Below, piece after piece: positions 35,101 through 48,976 of a stretch of DNA of 64,000 bases. The position numbers and the translations under genes were made by a program. Below the pieces are notes generated by a model that searched no databases, was not told the DNA's origin, and saw only the letters and a program-made list of their open reading frames with translations. This DNA is from Plecoglossus altivelis (taxonomy: Eukaryota; Chordata; Actinopteri; Osmeriformes; Plecoglossidae), in contig BROE01000001.1 in NCBI GenBank assembly GCA_036571765.1, positions 6,754,818-6,818,817 on the forward strand, given 5' to 3'. Position 1 is the stretch's first letter. Each line of letters starts with the position of its first letter.

Positions 35101-38100
35101 TTGTACTCTAATGTTTCAGTAACAGTTTACTGTATGGTATTTAAAACATTCGTTGTCAAATTATGCTATAAACATAATATGAAAGGGAACAAAAACAATT
35201 GATGCAACCAGCGCAACCAGTGGTCTGTGTCCTGTCAACACACATCCTTGACACACAAAGTTGCAACCTTAGAGAGACATCATAGTTTGTCAGAATGTGC
35301 CCAAATTTCCGTAGGCATGTTTGGTACCACTATGTTTTTTGTATCATGACTGAAGTTTCAAGACTAGCTATCAATACAGTAAACCCAAACTTAACTTTAT
35401 AACATTTAGCTATGTGGGTCTGTATGATGGAATCTAGGCTACATGCTATAACTTTGGGTTCTGCTTTAGTTTGCTAACGTGTGCTGATGAGACTCTGCTG
35501 TACTTTGTGTTTTGAGTTAACAGACTGTTCAGTACCGCTGTCAACATGAGACGCTTGCCCTCTGCAACTTGGAACTCCATCACTCTGAAACCCCTTTACT
35601 CCAAATGTCGCCACCAACGCATCTCATGTCCATGTAATTCACCCTTCAGTCTTTGAAGTGGTTGGATTGATTGACTTGTCGAGTTGGTACCTGCCTGCCC
35701 TGTTCTGTCTAATGGACGGTCTTCTCCCCTTTTCTCGCTCGCTCTCCCCCACCGTCTGTCTCCATCTGCAGAAGTGTCTTCAGAGAGGTCCCCTAGGAGG
35801 AGGAGTATATCAGGCCTGGGAAGTTCAGAGAAGAACATATCAGTGGAGGCTCCCTCCTCTCCGTTCAGAGTGCCGGTAAGTGTCGGGGCAATTATGAGAC
35901 ATCTTCAGACTGTTACCTATAGGTTTTCAAGTCGCAAAGATTCTTAATGGGTTTAGTCACCATAACTAATATACTACCTCATGTTTTGTATGATGCATAT
36001 TTGAATATAGAGACAAGTGTTCCTTATATAATCCTTGGTTTGGAGTTCTCTGGTGACTTAGGCTTTAGTTGGGATTGCAGCAATGGTTTTTAAACCCCCA
36101 GAAATATGGGAGCCATTTTGATTGGTCATTCTTGTTACTCCCTCAACGTGAAGACAGGCTTGACGGAAGGTATAAAGGCGTTTAGCTTGTGAAATCCTCC
36201 CCCTGCTAATTCTCATTATCCACTTGTTATTTTCTTCGCTCACAATGTGGCAGGAGAAGCAAATTCCTTGCAGTTGTTACAAAGTAAATGTGTGTGTGAT
36301 GCTGCATCTCAGAGAACTTCGGTTCACTAATCAGAGCCCAACGTGGGAGCGCGCCTCAAAGGACAGGAGGAATTCACAGCAAGATGCTTTTGATGATATT
36401 TATATCCTAAGGAATCGGGGCCATCACTGACATTCATATACTTGGCATTTCATAGAGCTTTTTGTTAGGAAACTGAATATGTGTGGAGAGAACCTAATGT
36501 GCTCCTCCTGTCTCTTGAGTTTTTCCATTTGCTCCCCAAGACGTGCCATTGATCATTGTTGAGTCACCATAAAGCCTTGCCTGCTTCCGTCAGAGAATAT
36601 TAGATAACATCTCCAGGTTGAACAATCAGACTGTATAGTGACTAATGGCTGTCTGGCGGTTACTGGATTAATCAAGAGAAGAATTCTTGATTTAACTTCT
36701 GGAAAACTGTAACTGTGGGCAGATAGTCGTAGCGATGGAATACAATATGTCATCCCCGCTGTCTGTTATGGGTAGTGGTCCAAGTCACTGTCTAGATGTG
36801 CTGACCAGGCAGGCTGTATACATGCATGCGCCTGCCCGAGAGGGGGAGGGAGCCTACTGTTGTCTCCTTCCGACTGAGACTGATCCGTTTCTGTCCCACC
36901 TCCTCCACATTGCCAAGGTGAATGAGGATGACGGAAGAGCTGACAGAGACTTCCTGTTGGCATACCCCCTCCACGGACGGCTCCTTTCTTTTTACAGCTC
37001 CGTCTCCCACGCGCTCCCCCCCTTTCGCTTTCTCCCCCTCGCTCTCTCCCTGTCTATCTCTCGAGTTAATCGTTTGTTATTTCTTCTCCGCCCCTCTATC
37101 TCTGTCCAGTAGACCTCCTGTCTTTGCCTAATGTTATTAAATAGTTTAAAATTGCCTTTCTTCTGCCTGCGAGACAAACACCAACTCTTCTCTTTCCCGG
37201 TCTCTCTTCCTTCATTCGTCAGGCTCATGTTCATCAGACAAACTATGAGTCATTTTACATAGAGCAGCAACACCTCATATAGCAAAGCACTCTCCATAAT
37301 GTTTACTGCTGCACTGTAAATAAGTAACACAGGTTTCCATTTGTCCGTGCTGTGCCCCTCAGCTGGCAGAGGTCAGAGTGTGCTGTAGGAGCGGTATTAC
37401 TGTATCTTATGTCAACATGCAGCCAGTGTAAGCATTATGGGTAGAACACAAAAGATGACCCTCTAGCCCCACCCACCACGATGTTCCAGTTTCTGTCCCA
37501 CTTTTACCACAATAGCTAAAATGGTGTCATGTGTCTATTGTTATCTGGTAATGCACGTCTCTTTTCAGTCTTTGCTGATGTCATCAGAAGGAAAGCAGCA
37601 ATGCCTTCTTTTTTGTACTCGTAATTTATTTATAGATATAGTCTTTTATTGTTATTATTTTGTCTGTGGAGGCTTCTGCACTATGATCCTGTATTTGAGC
37701 TTTATGGTTTGTGCGTGGTGAGGGTCTGATTTCTGAAATGAGTGATACTTGGTTGTTCAAGGTCGATAGTTTTATCTGCTCTGACTCAAGTCTGGTGTAG
37801 GTTTCATCATTGCTGTCTGGCTCCTCTGGTCTCTCCTCCCTAAACTCTGCCATTCCCGTATCATGTTGAATGTAGCAATCGTAGTTGGTGTTGATTCTGA
37901 CACCATTAACTGTTTCCTCATCATATGTCTTCAGAGTTACAGTTTTAGTTGACTACACATTAAGACAAACGTAACTTGCATAAGCTATATACAGGCACAA
38001 CATCAAGGTACACGGCTATGATTGTTGTTTGGATCCAGTTCACGGGTGTTTGTTTTTGGTTGCATTGCAAGGTTCGCGACCTGTGTGACACATTGGTCAC

Positions 38101-41100
38101 TCATTTGCGGCACTCCCTCCTGTATAAACACCAACTCCTTCTCGTCTAGTCTGGTCTTGCAGGGCTGGTAGTCAGTACTGCGATCTGCCTCCCAAGGTTA
38201 CTTCTCCTCCTCGCGTCTCGCAGGGCTGGTAGTCAGTGCTGCGATCTGCCTCCCAAGGTGACTTCTCCTCCTCGCGTCTTGCAGGGCTGGTAGTCAGTAC
38301 TGCGATCTGCCTCCCAAGGTGACTTCTCCTCCTCGCGTCTTGCAGGGCTTTTTCAGCAAACGCCTGAAAGGATCCATCAAGAGGACAAAGAGCCAGACCA
38401 AACTGGATCGCAACACCAGCTTCCGACTGCCTTCTCTACGACCTTCGGAGAGTGACAGGTAGGCCACTTGTTCTTCTCCTAAAGCCACCGTCCTTCTGTT
38501 TTCTATTGACCTGTGTTTCTGTTGGATGCATTAGTTTCCCCTCTGTTTGGGTGTAGATCTTCCTCCTTCATCTGTTGACGTCAATGCTAATTGATGTGTT
38601 TTCCTGCATAATGACAAAGATTTGAACTCTGGGGTGCGTCTGTCTGGGTGTGGGTGTGTCTGCATGGGTGTGTGTTGTCTGGGAGATCCACACATGACAG
38701 CTTTCATCCTCTGGTCTCATCATGAATAGCGTCTCCTAGGTGGCGGTTTGCCGCTCCTCTGCCTAGCCTTTTAAGCAGCCAGTCGCTCCTTACATTATGT
38801 TCCCCTGCATCCATTACCTGAGTGCTATTCTGAGAAATGTTGCTTTGATTCCAGGATTATAAACTCAGTCAGTTAGAGCCGGAGATAATGGTATTACTTT
38901 AATCCACAATGCCTTTCTTCTCTCCAAAAGAAGATAGTCATTGGTGTGTTGCACATGAAAATCTATTGCATTGCAGTCTGAAAGTCTGAAAAGTGAACTG
39001 TTTTGGCATGTTATCGGCCGTCTGGGTTTCTTTGAGAGTGAATGGGCATTGTTGGGTAGAGAAGGCAGAAGATGATGTCACCAGGCAGGGTTAACAAGCT
39101 CCCAGTCTCCATGTCCCCACTCACTCAGTGGGTGTTTTCTAAGTGTGGCTTGCCATCAGCAACCCCTTGCTGAGCACTCCTAGTGCCTTTATGGCTGCTT
39201 CTCTGCATTCCCTGCTGTTCAGATGAAGCACTAGAGCAGTGTGCGCCCCATCAGCAGGACACTTAGAAATGCGCTCTGACAGTGTGTAGCATGCAGGTCA
39301 AGTCAGTTGGCGATAAACTAAACAATACTAAACGAATACCATTGAATACATACAGTTCATGGAAATGCTGGCCAGTCTATTAGCAGAGGCTGGTGGATAC
39401 GTTAAAACAAGAAACAAAGATTTCATCATCTTTCATTTGTTGATGCAGAGTTTTGTTGGCTGTTATCATGATCTCAGGCCAGCTGGTACCAAACATGCGT
39501 GCTTTCATGGTGTGCTGTGGTTGACATCTGTCACTATGTGCGTATGTGTGTGTGTGTGTGCGTGTGTGCGTGCGTGCGTGAGTGAGTGACCCACGTGGCC
39601 TGCCAGTGAGTGCAGCAGACAGATAGTCGCATTCAGAGGCTTAAGAGCCAACAGGAGGTAGCTAGGAGGGATCATGGCTGGCAGCAGTTAGCTTGCTCCC
39701 CTGCTCAGCCCTGTTCAACCTCCTTGCTCTCACTGAAGGAGAATGGATGCCACTGCCTCTCTTCTGAGGAAGGCCCGGAGCGTTCACCTTTCCAAAACAC
39801 TGATCTTCAGGTAGGGCGCCATCACGCCAGGACCCCAGAGAGCTACTATTACAAGCATCAGGGAGGTAGCGTGGCAATGAAGCCTTTTGTTTGTGACTAG
39901 AGTTAGGGTTGCAAGGCATTAAGGGAGAGTTTTTCATTGACGGTATAAATTTTGTTATTCTTAACTTCTTTTTTGTGTTGATGTCATTTCAATGTTATAT
40001 TTGTCATTGTTTTTACGTTTTGTCGACAGCCTGAAAGGACAGTCATTGTCACTGCTCTCTGCATTTTTGTTGCAGAGTGGGTTGAACATCTGTGTGCATA
40101 TTTGCCACAGAACACCAGATTACTTGGCATTGAGTTTCAACCAGAAGCTGCCTGTAGCAGACCCACTAGTGTGCTCATGAGCTGAGGAAGTAGTTCCCTT
40201 CCTCTAGAAGTATCCGATGTCTAACTTAATGCAGTGGACATGATCGCTGGCAATCAGACAAACAATTTGATTCGCTTTCTAAAGGCTTGTAGGACGTCCC
40301 CAGCTCTCGTGAAAGAGATCTGTATATTCCCTGGTTAGAAAGCACAGGACACTCAAGTGTGTTGTAAATATGTAGTAACCGTTCATTCCACGCTTTTACA
40401 ACTGCTGCCAAAATGTGACCGTGAGATTGCTCCGATGATGTGTCAATCTCTGATTGGGAGTATTGTAGCCGAGATCAAAGCATGAATGAGTGTGGAGAGA
40501 TCATCTTCATCTTCAGGTTTGTTTACTGACTATGGAATTATGGGGTGTCAGTGGTCCATGGATAGATCCAGGCCAGTCCCTGGATCGACAACATCGCCAG
40601 GCTTATCCGCCATATCATGGCTGGATTGAGAGGGCAGATCTGTGTCCTCTCCGAGCCCTTAATCTCAGTTTACATAATTCAGATGGCGAGCCTGAGGCAC
40701 ATCGAGGAGGCCGATGCCAGGGGATTAGTCTGGCACTTCTGCCCATTGCAGTAGGAAGGAACACAGAGGAAGTTCTATCTCGTTATCTAGTTCGCTGTTT
40801 GTGACATATTTGTTTAATGCTCTGCTGCAGTTTGATTGCATTGGTTCATTTTGTACAGTCACTCTTTCCTTACTTCGTACAAAAACAATACCTGTTGAAA
40901 TGCAGGCATGATTTGTAGATGCTACTGAATGTGTGAGTGTTATCAGTGATGGGGTTGGGAAAAAAAACTGCTGTTGTCTTGTGTTGTTTGTCCACATGTC
41001 CTTATGTGTTTAAAAATGTTGCACATACCCATCTCTCCTCAGTAGAAATGCTGTCGTTGTCACGTTTAAAAGCTCTTGTTCTGCAACTTCTCATTCTAAG

Positions 41101-44100
41101 CTTTTCTGGATTCAGACAGTAATATATTATGTGGAACATGCAGATCCATCTGCCACAGGGCTTTTGATTTGAGCTCAAATAAAGACATTTCAACCTTAAG
41201 CTTTCTGTGCCTCCTGCCCCTACACAGAGAAATAAGAAGTCAATAGCTCTAAAAAAAAAAATTAAAAACGTGCTTTGCGCATACCCCATATATTCTTCTG
41301 AATCCAGTGAGAACTTTATAGCAAATAGCATTGTCATATCATTTAGTCAGTGAGATAGAATAGTTTGTAAGGCAGTAGAGTCTGGGGTTATTCATTATGA
41401 TAATTAGCCTTGACAATGTCAGCAACAGCAACCTTGTCAATCTGTTGTTTTGTGCATGGATGAATGCTTATACATTTGAGTTTCTTACACAGCAAGCATA
41501 CTGTATTCAGACTGCTACAGAATGCTGATTATGTATTGTCGGTAAAGCGTTGAATTGAGGTCCTAGACTTAAAATATTTCGTTGGCGGTTCCTCCTTGTG
41601 CAGATGTGCAAGTTCTAGCCTAGGCCTTATGTCTGTGTCTGAGACAGCAGGATCAATTATAGTATCACATCATGTTCTTTGGGTGCATTTCAAGACATGC
41701 AAGGTCACATTCAGACTATTCATCGTCTTGCTAATGTAATTGTAGTTCAAATAATTGTTTGACTTCTTCACCAGTTCTCAGGAACCTCTTACATGTCTAC
41801 ACCCCTTACAGAACTTCTGGTAGATTCCCATCGTACTCAATTCTGATGAATTGTCTCCTGCAGCCTCTCAAGAGTTGAATGTTGTTGCACTCTTATTTAT
41901 TTGAAAAATCCCCCTAGACTGCTTCTTTTTTGAATTGACAATCTGTCTTCCATGGGTACTGAATGTACTATTGATTTGGCTGGCATCTCTCCCTCACGCT
42001 GTAACACTGTGCTGAGGCGCCTCTTCTGGTTCCCATGCTGTTGATTGATCTTTCGTATGAACTACCCTAGTTGACAGTTCACTTTATCTAGGTGGCCAAA
42101 TCATGTAAATTATACGGATTTATATTGCAGTGGTCTGTCTTTCCAGGTACCTTTGGAGACTTTGTGAAGTCACCATATGTTTCAGATGGTGTTTGAACAT
42201 ATGTCCAACCCCCCAGGGCTGCTGAAAACTAAAATACTTTGTTGCGTGCATGAATTATTACCCCCAACCCCTGGACGAATCAGTATGCACTAAATGAAGG
42301 TGCGTGAGGTCATAAAGGGGTAGGCTACCAAGTCAGGCTGATAACTTAATTTGCATCTGTGTCCATCACCTGACAGTACAGAAACTCACTACATTGGACT
42401 GGTACAAGCTTTCGAGGTTGTTATTTAATTTCTCTCTCCGTGAGTGGGGTTGTGTGAGCTAAGCACAGCAACGGCAAACCTCCGTCACTCTGTGCTACCT
42501 AGAGCCTCGTCTCCATGTGAGACTTTCCCATGGAAACAGACTCCAGAGAGGGGCAATGGATTGGCCAGCCCAGGACCTTGTTTACCACCAGTCAACCAGA
42601 AGGCAAATTGCACTGTTGGGAAGGTGACATACGGCTGCTTCCTGGTTGGTTCACTTTTGCATCTTGTGTGTTCAGGGAAGTAGAATGAAGTGTAGTTAAG
42701 GTTCTATGATACTGAGAGCTGAGTATAGTGGAGCGTGGAGCTGGCATTGAAGGGACAGCAGCCGTCCCAGAGGGAAGCGATGAGCTGGTGAAATGCTCTG
42801 GGGAGATTCCTTCAAGTTCCTGTGCGGTTGTTTTTCGTAGGTATTGCTACTTCTAATTTGGCAGATTTGTTGGCAGTGTTTTTTTGTGTTTCAGGAGGCT
42901 TCGAGGTTTTTGTGGTGTTTTCTTTGGTGTTAAGTGAAGAGTTAATAATAGATAAAAGTGGTTCCTTGTTGAGTAGTCAAGAGTCAATTAAATAAGTATT
43001 GTAAATCAACAGGAGAATGCATGAGTGTGAAATACAATTCTGCTGACCGATGAAGCTGGTTCATTCATTCGTACCCATCCTACAATCTATGCTGTTCTGT
43101 TGTGCCTGTACAGATCCTGCATGTGCATTGTCTTGTCCTTTCAGATCGCGAGGGCTTCCCAAACTAAAGGAGTCCAGTTCCCATGAGTCTCTCCTCAGCC
43201 CAGGTAGTGCGGTGGAAGCCCTGGACCTGGGCATGGAGGAAGACGTTTACATCAAACCCCTCCACAGCAGCATCCTGGGCCAGGAGTTCTGTTTCGAGGT
43301 AGTGCCTCAGAAACTCTGCTTTGTTTTGCCAGAGGCTTTTCCCCATGACAGCTCGACAGACTCCAGTTTTAGAATAATAGCACCAATTCCAGATGGAGGA
43401 TTGTATAGATACCCGCTGTAGCTCAGTGTTTATCTAGGAGTTTGTAAGCAGAAGTGCCAGCATTGTTCTTAGTTGGAGTTCCTCACACCTTTCTTCTGTT
43501 CCATAGGTGACATACTCAGGTGGTAGTAAGTGCTTCAGCTGTGCGTCTGCATCCGAACGAGATAAATGGATGGAGAACCTGAAGAGAACGGTTCAACCCA
43601 ACAAGGTCTGACATCCTCTTTGTTGATTTTGTTGTGGCACTGTTTCCTGTTGTGAGATGTATTATTGCAATATTGTCATGTTGGTTCATTATCTTATAGT
43701 TGTACTTTATACAGAAAGAACCACAATGACACACATTTATAGTATCTGTTTAGCAATGTGATCAATAAATACAGACTGTTCCTTGACTCTTACCGCCAAA
43801 ATAACAAATAACGTCGCACTTTTGCTCCTTGACCTTCTGCTTTATTTAGATATTATTATTTGTACATGTCTTTGATTGAAACCATCTGCTAAAATGGAAA
43901 AAAAGAAAATGAATGTCATTTTTTTAAAGATGAAAATGTCAGGTTTAGATTTGGTCATTTACCATTGCTCTCCTCCAGGACAATTGTCGGCGCGCAGAGA
44001 ACATCCTCCGTCTGTGGATCATCGAGGCCAAGGATCTACCGCCCAAGAAGAAGTACTTTTGTGAGCTCTGTCTGGACGACGTGCTCTACGCTCGCACCAC

Positions 44101-47100
44101 CAGCAAGACACGCTCGGACTGCCTCTTCTGGGGCGAGCACTTTGAGTTCACCAGCCTGCCTGCCGTGCGCAGCATCACCGTGCACATCTACCGGGACGCC
44201 GACAAGAAGAAAAAGAAGGATAAGAACAACTATGTGGGCCTGGTCAATATCCCCATCGGAGGGGTGACGGGGAGGCAGTTTGTTGAGAAGTGGTACCCTG
44301 TTAGCACACCGACCACCAGCAAGGCAAAAGGAGGAGGGCCTTCCATACGGATCAAATCCCGCTTCCAGACCATCTCCATTCTGCCTATGGAGCAGTATAA
44401 GGAGTTTGCGGAGTTTGTCACGAATAACTACACCATGCTGTGCTCAGTGCTGGAGCCTGTCATCAGTGTGAAGAACAAAGAGGAGATGGCGTGTGCACTG
44501 GTCCATATCCTACAGAGTACAGGACGGGCCAAGGTAAAGACAGGATTATCCAAAGACCTCTGTTCTTCATTCTGATGTTCAGTATTGTTCAGGCAGGTTG
44601 GGTTGTGTTGTTTTACAGTATCTAGACTGATGTCTGTTTCGTCCAGCCAGACCTCCAAATACTTGTAACCTTGGCTCACTCCTCTTGTTCAGTGTTAAGT
44701 ACTGACCATAAATATTAGGCCCTAACTAGTTTGAACCCTTTTTAACTTGAAGTTGTTGAAAACAAAGTGATAGCCTAGCATATTGATCTAGTCGTTATTG
44801 CAGACATTGCAATTGCAGTATTTTGATTAGCTGTAAAGCCTATCTTCTTCCCTCTGTTTTTCCTCCTACTCCTCCCTCCCCCTCTCCTTCCCCATCTACA
44901 CTATCTCCTCTCCCCCCTCCTCCCCCCTTTTCTTCCCCCCTCCTCCCTCAGGACTTCCTGACAGACCTTGTTATGTCCGAGGTGGACCGCTGTGCCGATC
45001 ACGACGTGCTCATCTTCAGGGAGAACACGCTGGCCACTAAAGCCATCGAGGAGTACCTCAAACTGGTGGGGCAGAAGTACCTGCACGATGCACTTGGTGA
45101 GAACACTCACAGCTGTGTTGGCAACCGTTTGAAATGTATCCGCATCAAACCACATGTTCGGAAATCCAAACCAGTCTTGTGGCATCTGCCTGAACCTGGC
45201 TCGTGTCTGTACCGGCTACTGTAGGGGAGTTCATCAAAGCTCTGTATGAGTCGGATGAGAATTGCGAGGTGGACCCGGGCAAGTGTTCCAACAGCGAGCT
45301 ACCAGAGCACCAGAGCAACCTGAAGATGTGCTGCGAGTTAGCCTTCTGCAAAATCATCAACTCCTACTGGTGAGACACACAGCCTCTGCTTCAAATATCT
45401 AGAAATCCAATACGTCTTCTTTGAGGTAATCGAGGATCGAAAATGCAATAGTCTGTGTGGAAACGCATCCAATCTACTTCATACAGTGTCTGCCAATGTA
45501 CTTGAGCCAGATCAGCTATTCCCATGAGGACTTGCAGTAATACTAATGCGGTGTACATAGACTGGTTGTGGAGAGATGGAAGGGCAGACATTCAGTAAAA
45601 AATTGGTCATGGTGTCCTACCTCCCTCTACTGCCCATTTGAAGAAAAGACACATAGATTACATGTTTCAGTCGGAATAGGTTTCCTAGTTGAGTGGTGTG
45701 TGTGTGTGTGTGTGTGTGTGTAGGAGTTCATGTGCATTTGATTGCCAGTGTTTTCTCATGAATGGATGTGCTTGCGTGTCGTAACCAAACCCCACCTGTT
45801 TTCTGCCATCAGTGTGTTCCCTCGGGAGCTTAAAGAGGTGTTTGCAGCGTGGAAGCAGCAATGTGTATCGAGAGGAAAGCAGGACATCAGCAAGCGCCTC
45901 ATTAGCGCCTCGCTCTTCCTGCGCTTCCTCTGTCCTGCTATCATGTCGCCGTCGCTCTTCAGCCTCATGCAAGAGTACCCTGACGACCGCACGTCACGCA
46001 CCCTCACGCTCATCGCCAAGGTCATCCAGAACCTGGCTAACTTTGCCAAGTAAGTGCATGCTGATTCATGGTGTTCCAGTTGGGCATTTGTATCCATTAT
46101 TCTTGCATTATTTACTGCTACTACTCTCATCGAATTGTGTTCAGGCACATGTAGAGCTGCATCTATAGTCAGATCAGTCAGAGCAAACAAAACTCAAGCA
46201 GGTTTGCTAATAAAGTTTTTCTCCTTCAAAGATTCGGCAACAAGGAAGAGTACATGGCCTTTATGAACGACTTCCTGGAGCACGAGTGGGCAGGGATGAT
46301 GCGTTTCCTGACAGAGATCTCCAACCCGGAGACCATCTCCAACACACCAGGCTTCGAGGGTTACATCGACCTGGGCCGTGAGCTCTCCATTCTCCACTCG
46401 CTGCTGTGGGAGGTGGTGTCCCAACTGGACAAGGTAAGAAGCCAAACACAGGATGCTGCTGTGCCTCTCCTCAAACTGTAAGGGTATTGAAGATGGGATT
46501 GGGCTGAATTCACAAATAGTTACCAACCTGCGGTATAGGTATGCACCAGGTCTTGAAAGTCTTAGAGAGAATGCCTGGTGATTTGATACATGTATGGCTT
46601 TGTGAATAACCCTGGTGAATATACAGTATCACTTGTGTGCTACTGGTCAGTGTTAACCAAGTTTCGTCAGTGTTAGTTTTGTGTCGATTTGAGGACTAAA
46701 ATGTCACCTGCTAACCTAGCTAAATCCACATTTGTTGACATGGTAAAAGCTTAACATGGTAATATAAGGTAAAGAGTCGATTGATTCACAATCATGAACG
46801 TTCTTCATTTGCATTTGTTTGAGGGGCCAGGTTTACTCTGTGTCTAGGATACTTTAACTTTCTCTCTGGTTGATTGCTAGTACAGTATGTTTGGAGAGGC
46901 TAAAGTCAGTGTAGCCTAAAGGTGCCACCTACTAATCTTGTCAACACAACATACTGAACCTCCAGACCTTGTGCCCCAGTGGGCTTCTGCAAGCCCTCAC
47001 ACGCATGTTGTATCATACTGCATTTTGCATCCTTCTGCACAAATACTCCCAGTCTATGAAGTATTCATTTCAAACCCACCTCCCTGCATTTCGCTTTGTA

Positions 47101-48942
47101 ACCTCTCCCTATTGTAGTTTGCCCCTCAATGCATGGCCTGCGTTGTGATGGCTTTGTCGTTTAGTGGCATGTTTGGTTGTTTTTCGTCTTTTTTATTTTT
47201 CCCCGTACCTAATTTTTCCTTATGTTTTCCCCTCCCTCTCTGTATCTTTCTTTTCTGCCCTATTCTGCCCCCCCCCTACACTCCACCCCTTCTTGGCCAA
47301 CACACGCTGTCTCCATGGTTACGTTGTCCTGCCACCAATGCATTATGGTGTCTCTTCATGCCCACCAACACCCCTCCTCTGCCATCCTCATACCACAACA
47401 AAATCGCTCAAAACGATGGTGGTTGCCCCTTGCCGGGCCCCTCCCTGCCTACCTGTCGGTATGACCTGCAAAATCCAGGGTGAAAATTCCTTCCTGCAGG
47501 CCACTGTAGCCAAGCTGGGCCCTCTGCCCCGTATCCTGGGTGACATAGCACGCTCGCTGGTGAGCCCCACCCCGATCCAGCAGCAGCTGCGGCGCTTTCA
47601 GGACCACAGCTCCTCCCACAACATCAGTGGCAGCATGTCTTCAGGCCTCCAGAGGATTTTCGAGGACCCGGCTGACAGGTAGCTGGAGCCTCTGAGCATT
47701 CTGACAGGAGTGCTTAACGCTAATCGGTATCACATTTAACAACCTCATATTTAAAACATTATATAAATATATAAATGCAAATCTGCTTAAGTGGTAAGTG
47801 TTTAATGTATGCCTACAGGAATAGGGGTGCAAATATATTCATATACGGTGTGTGTATATATATACACCTATGGATATAAATGGGATTTTCAGAGCCTTCC
47901 ATGATGTGTCTTATATCATGTCCCTTGTATATTCAGTGAAATTCGCAGCCTGAAGTCACCGGTGCAGGAGCACATGGAGGGGCTTCTGCGGGGGAAACAT
48001 CCTCTCCTGGGTCAGCAGCAGACCTCTGCACACAGCATGAGCTTCTCTGACCAGGAGGAGAGGGAGAATCTCCTCTCCAATGGTCGCTCCATCTCTCTGG
48101 TGGACCTGCAGGACTCCCACGCCCTCCAAAGTGCCCATGGACCCCTGGGTCTTCATGAGGCCCCCCAGAGGCTTAGCCGAGGTGGCTCTCAGGTCTCCAT
48201 TGGACACCCCCAAAACCTTCACAACCCCCAACTCCAAGGCCTTCATCCTTACTCCAACCCCCACACTCCACACCAAGCCCTGCACGCCACCAAGACCTCG
48301 TTACGAGACAGCCTGCCTCAGAGTGCACCTCAGGTCCGCCGGCCTCTGCCTCCGTCGCTGAGTCAGCAACGGAGTCTCCAGCCCTTGTCCTTCCAGAACC
48401 CTGTTTACCACCTTAGCAACCTCACACAACATGCTATAACACGCTCCACCCACTCACTGCAGCACGACTCCAGCTCAGAGAACCTAAGTACAGAGAGCTC
48501 CCGGAACAGCCAGAGCAACTCGGAGGACTTTGGTGGGAGCGGAAGCCAAGCAGGAGGAAGGGGGAAAGGCTGTGTGGCATCCAATAGCAGCCTGGAGGAG
48601 TTTGGAAGTAGGCGGAGCATTCAGAGCGAGGAGTGTTCAACACCGCGACGCCACACACTGCCAGAGCACGGGGCAGCCACGGCCGTGGCCGTGCCCAGAC
48701 AGAGCAGCACGGCAGGCACAGCCCACATCGTGAGGGTGGAGCAGCAGAGTCGAGTCGCCGGAGGAGGGGGTGCGGGGGCACGGACGCCACACTCTCTGCC
48801 TCACAGCTCTTCACTGCGCAGCAGCAGTAGCGCCAACACTGAACCAGCCCGCCAGCAGTCTACCTGCTCAGTGGAGAGTCCGGTGCCATCAGTGAGAAGT
48901 GTGGCCAAGCAACAGACCCCCCAGCAGGTACTCTCTCTCCCT

Positions 48943-48976
<34 letters not shown>

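Larger units (their letters stand above)
27085..35771 (+). other. RASAL2 intron 3 (8.7 kb)
   Basis: Contains the candidate first exon at 28892, very AT-rich stretches at about 28140-28560 and 30890-31130, a possible conserved enhancer at 31440-31720, an A-rich run at 31811-31839, CT-rich sequence at 32700-32830, a purine-rich (GA/GGG) block at about 32995-33560, a 21-bp imperfect duplication around 33940-33985 and a dispersed repeat fragment at 34815-34880. No other gene seen. Confidence 0.65.

Noticed and set aside
36735..37131. 125-codon plus-strand frame in RASAL2 intron 4
   Set aside because: CT-rich tail, no recognised domain and no splice sites in a phase that would fit RASAL2.
47164..47478. 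In-frame extension upstream of RASAL2 exon 13
   Set aside because: The family exon begins at GENSFLQ and an AG lies directly before it; the upstream frame is low-complexity Pro/Ser/Leu from pyrimidine-rich intron.
48405..48814. 71- and 126-codon minus-strand frames
   Set aside because: Shadows of the long RASAL2 linker exon 47937-48927.
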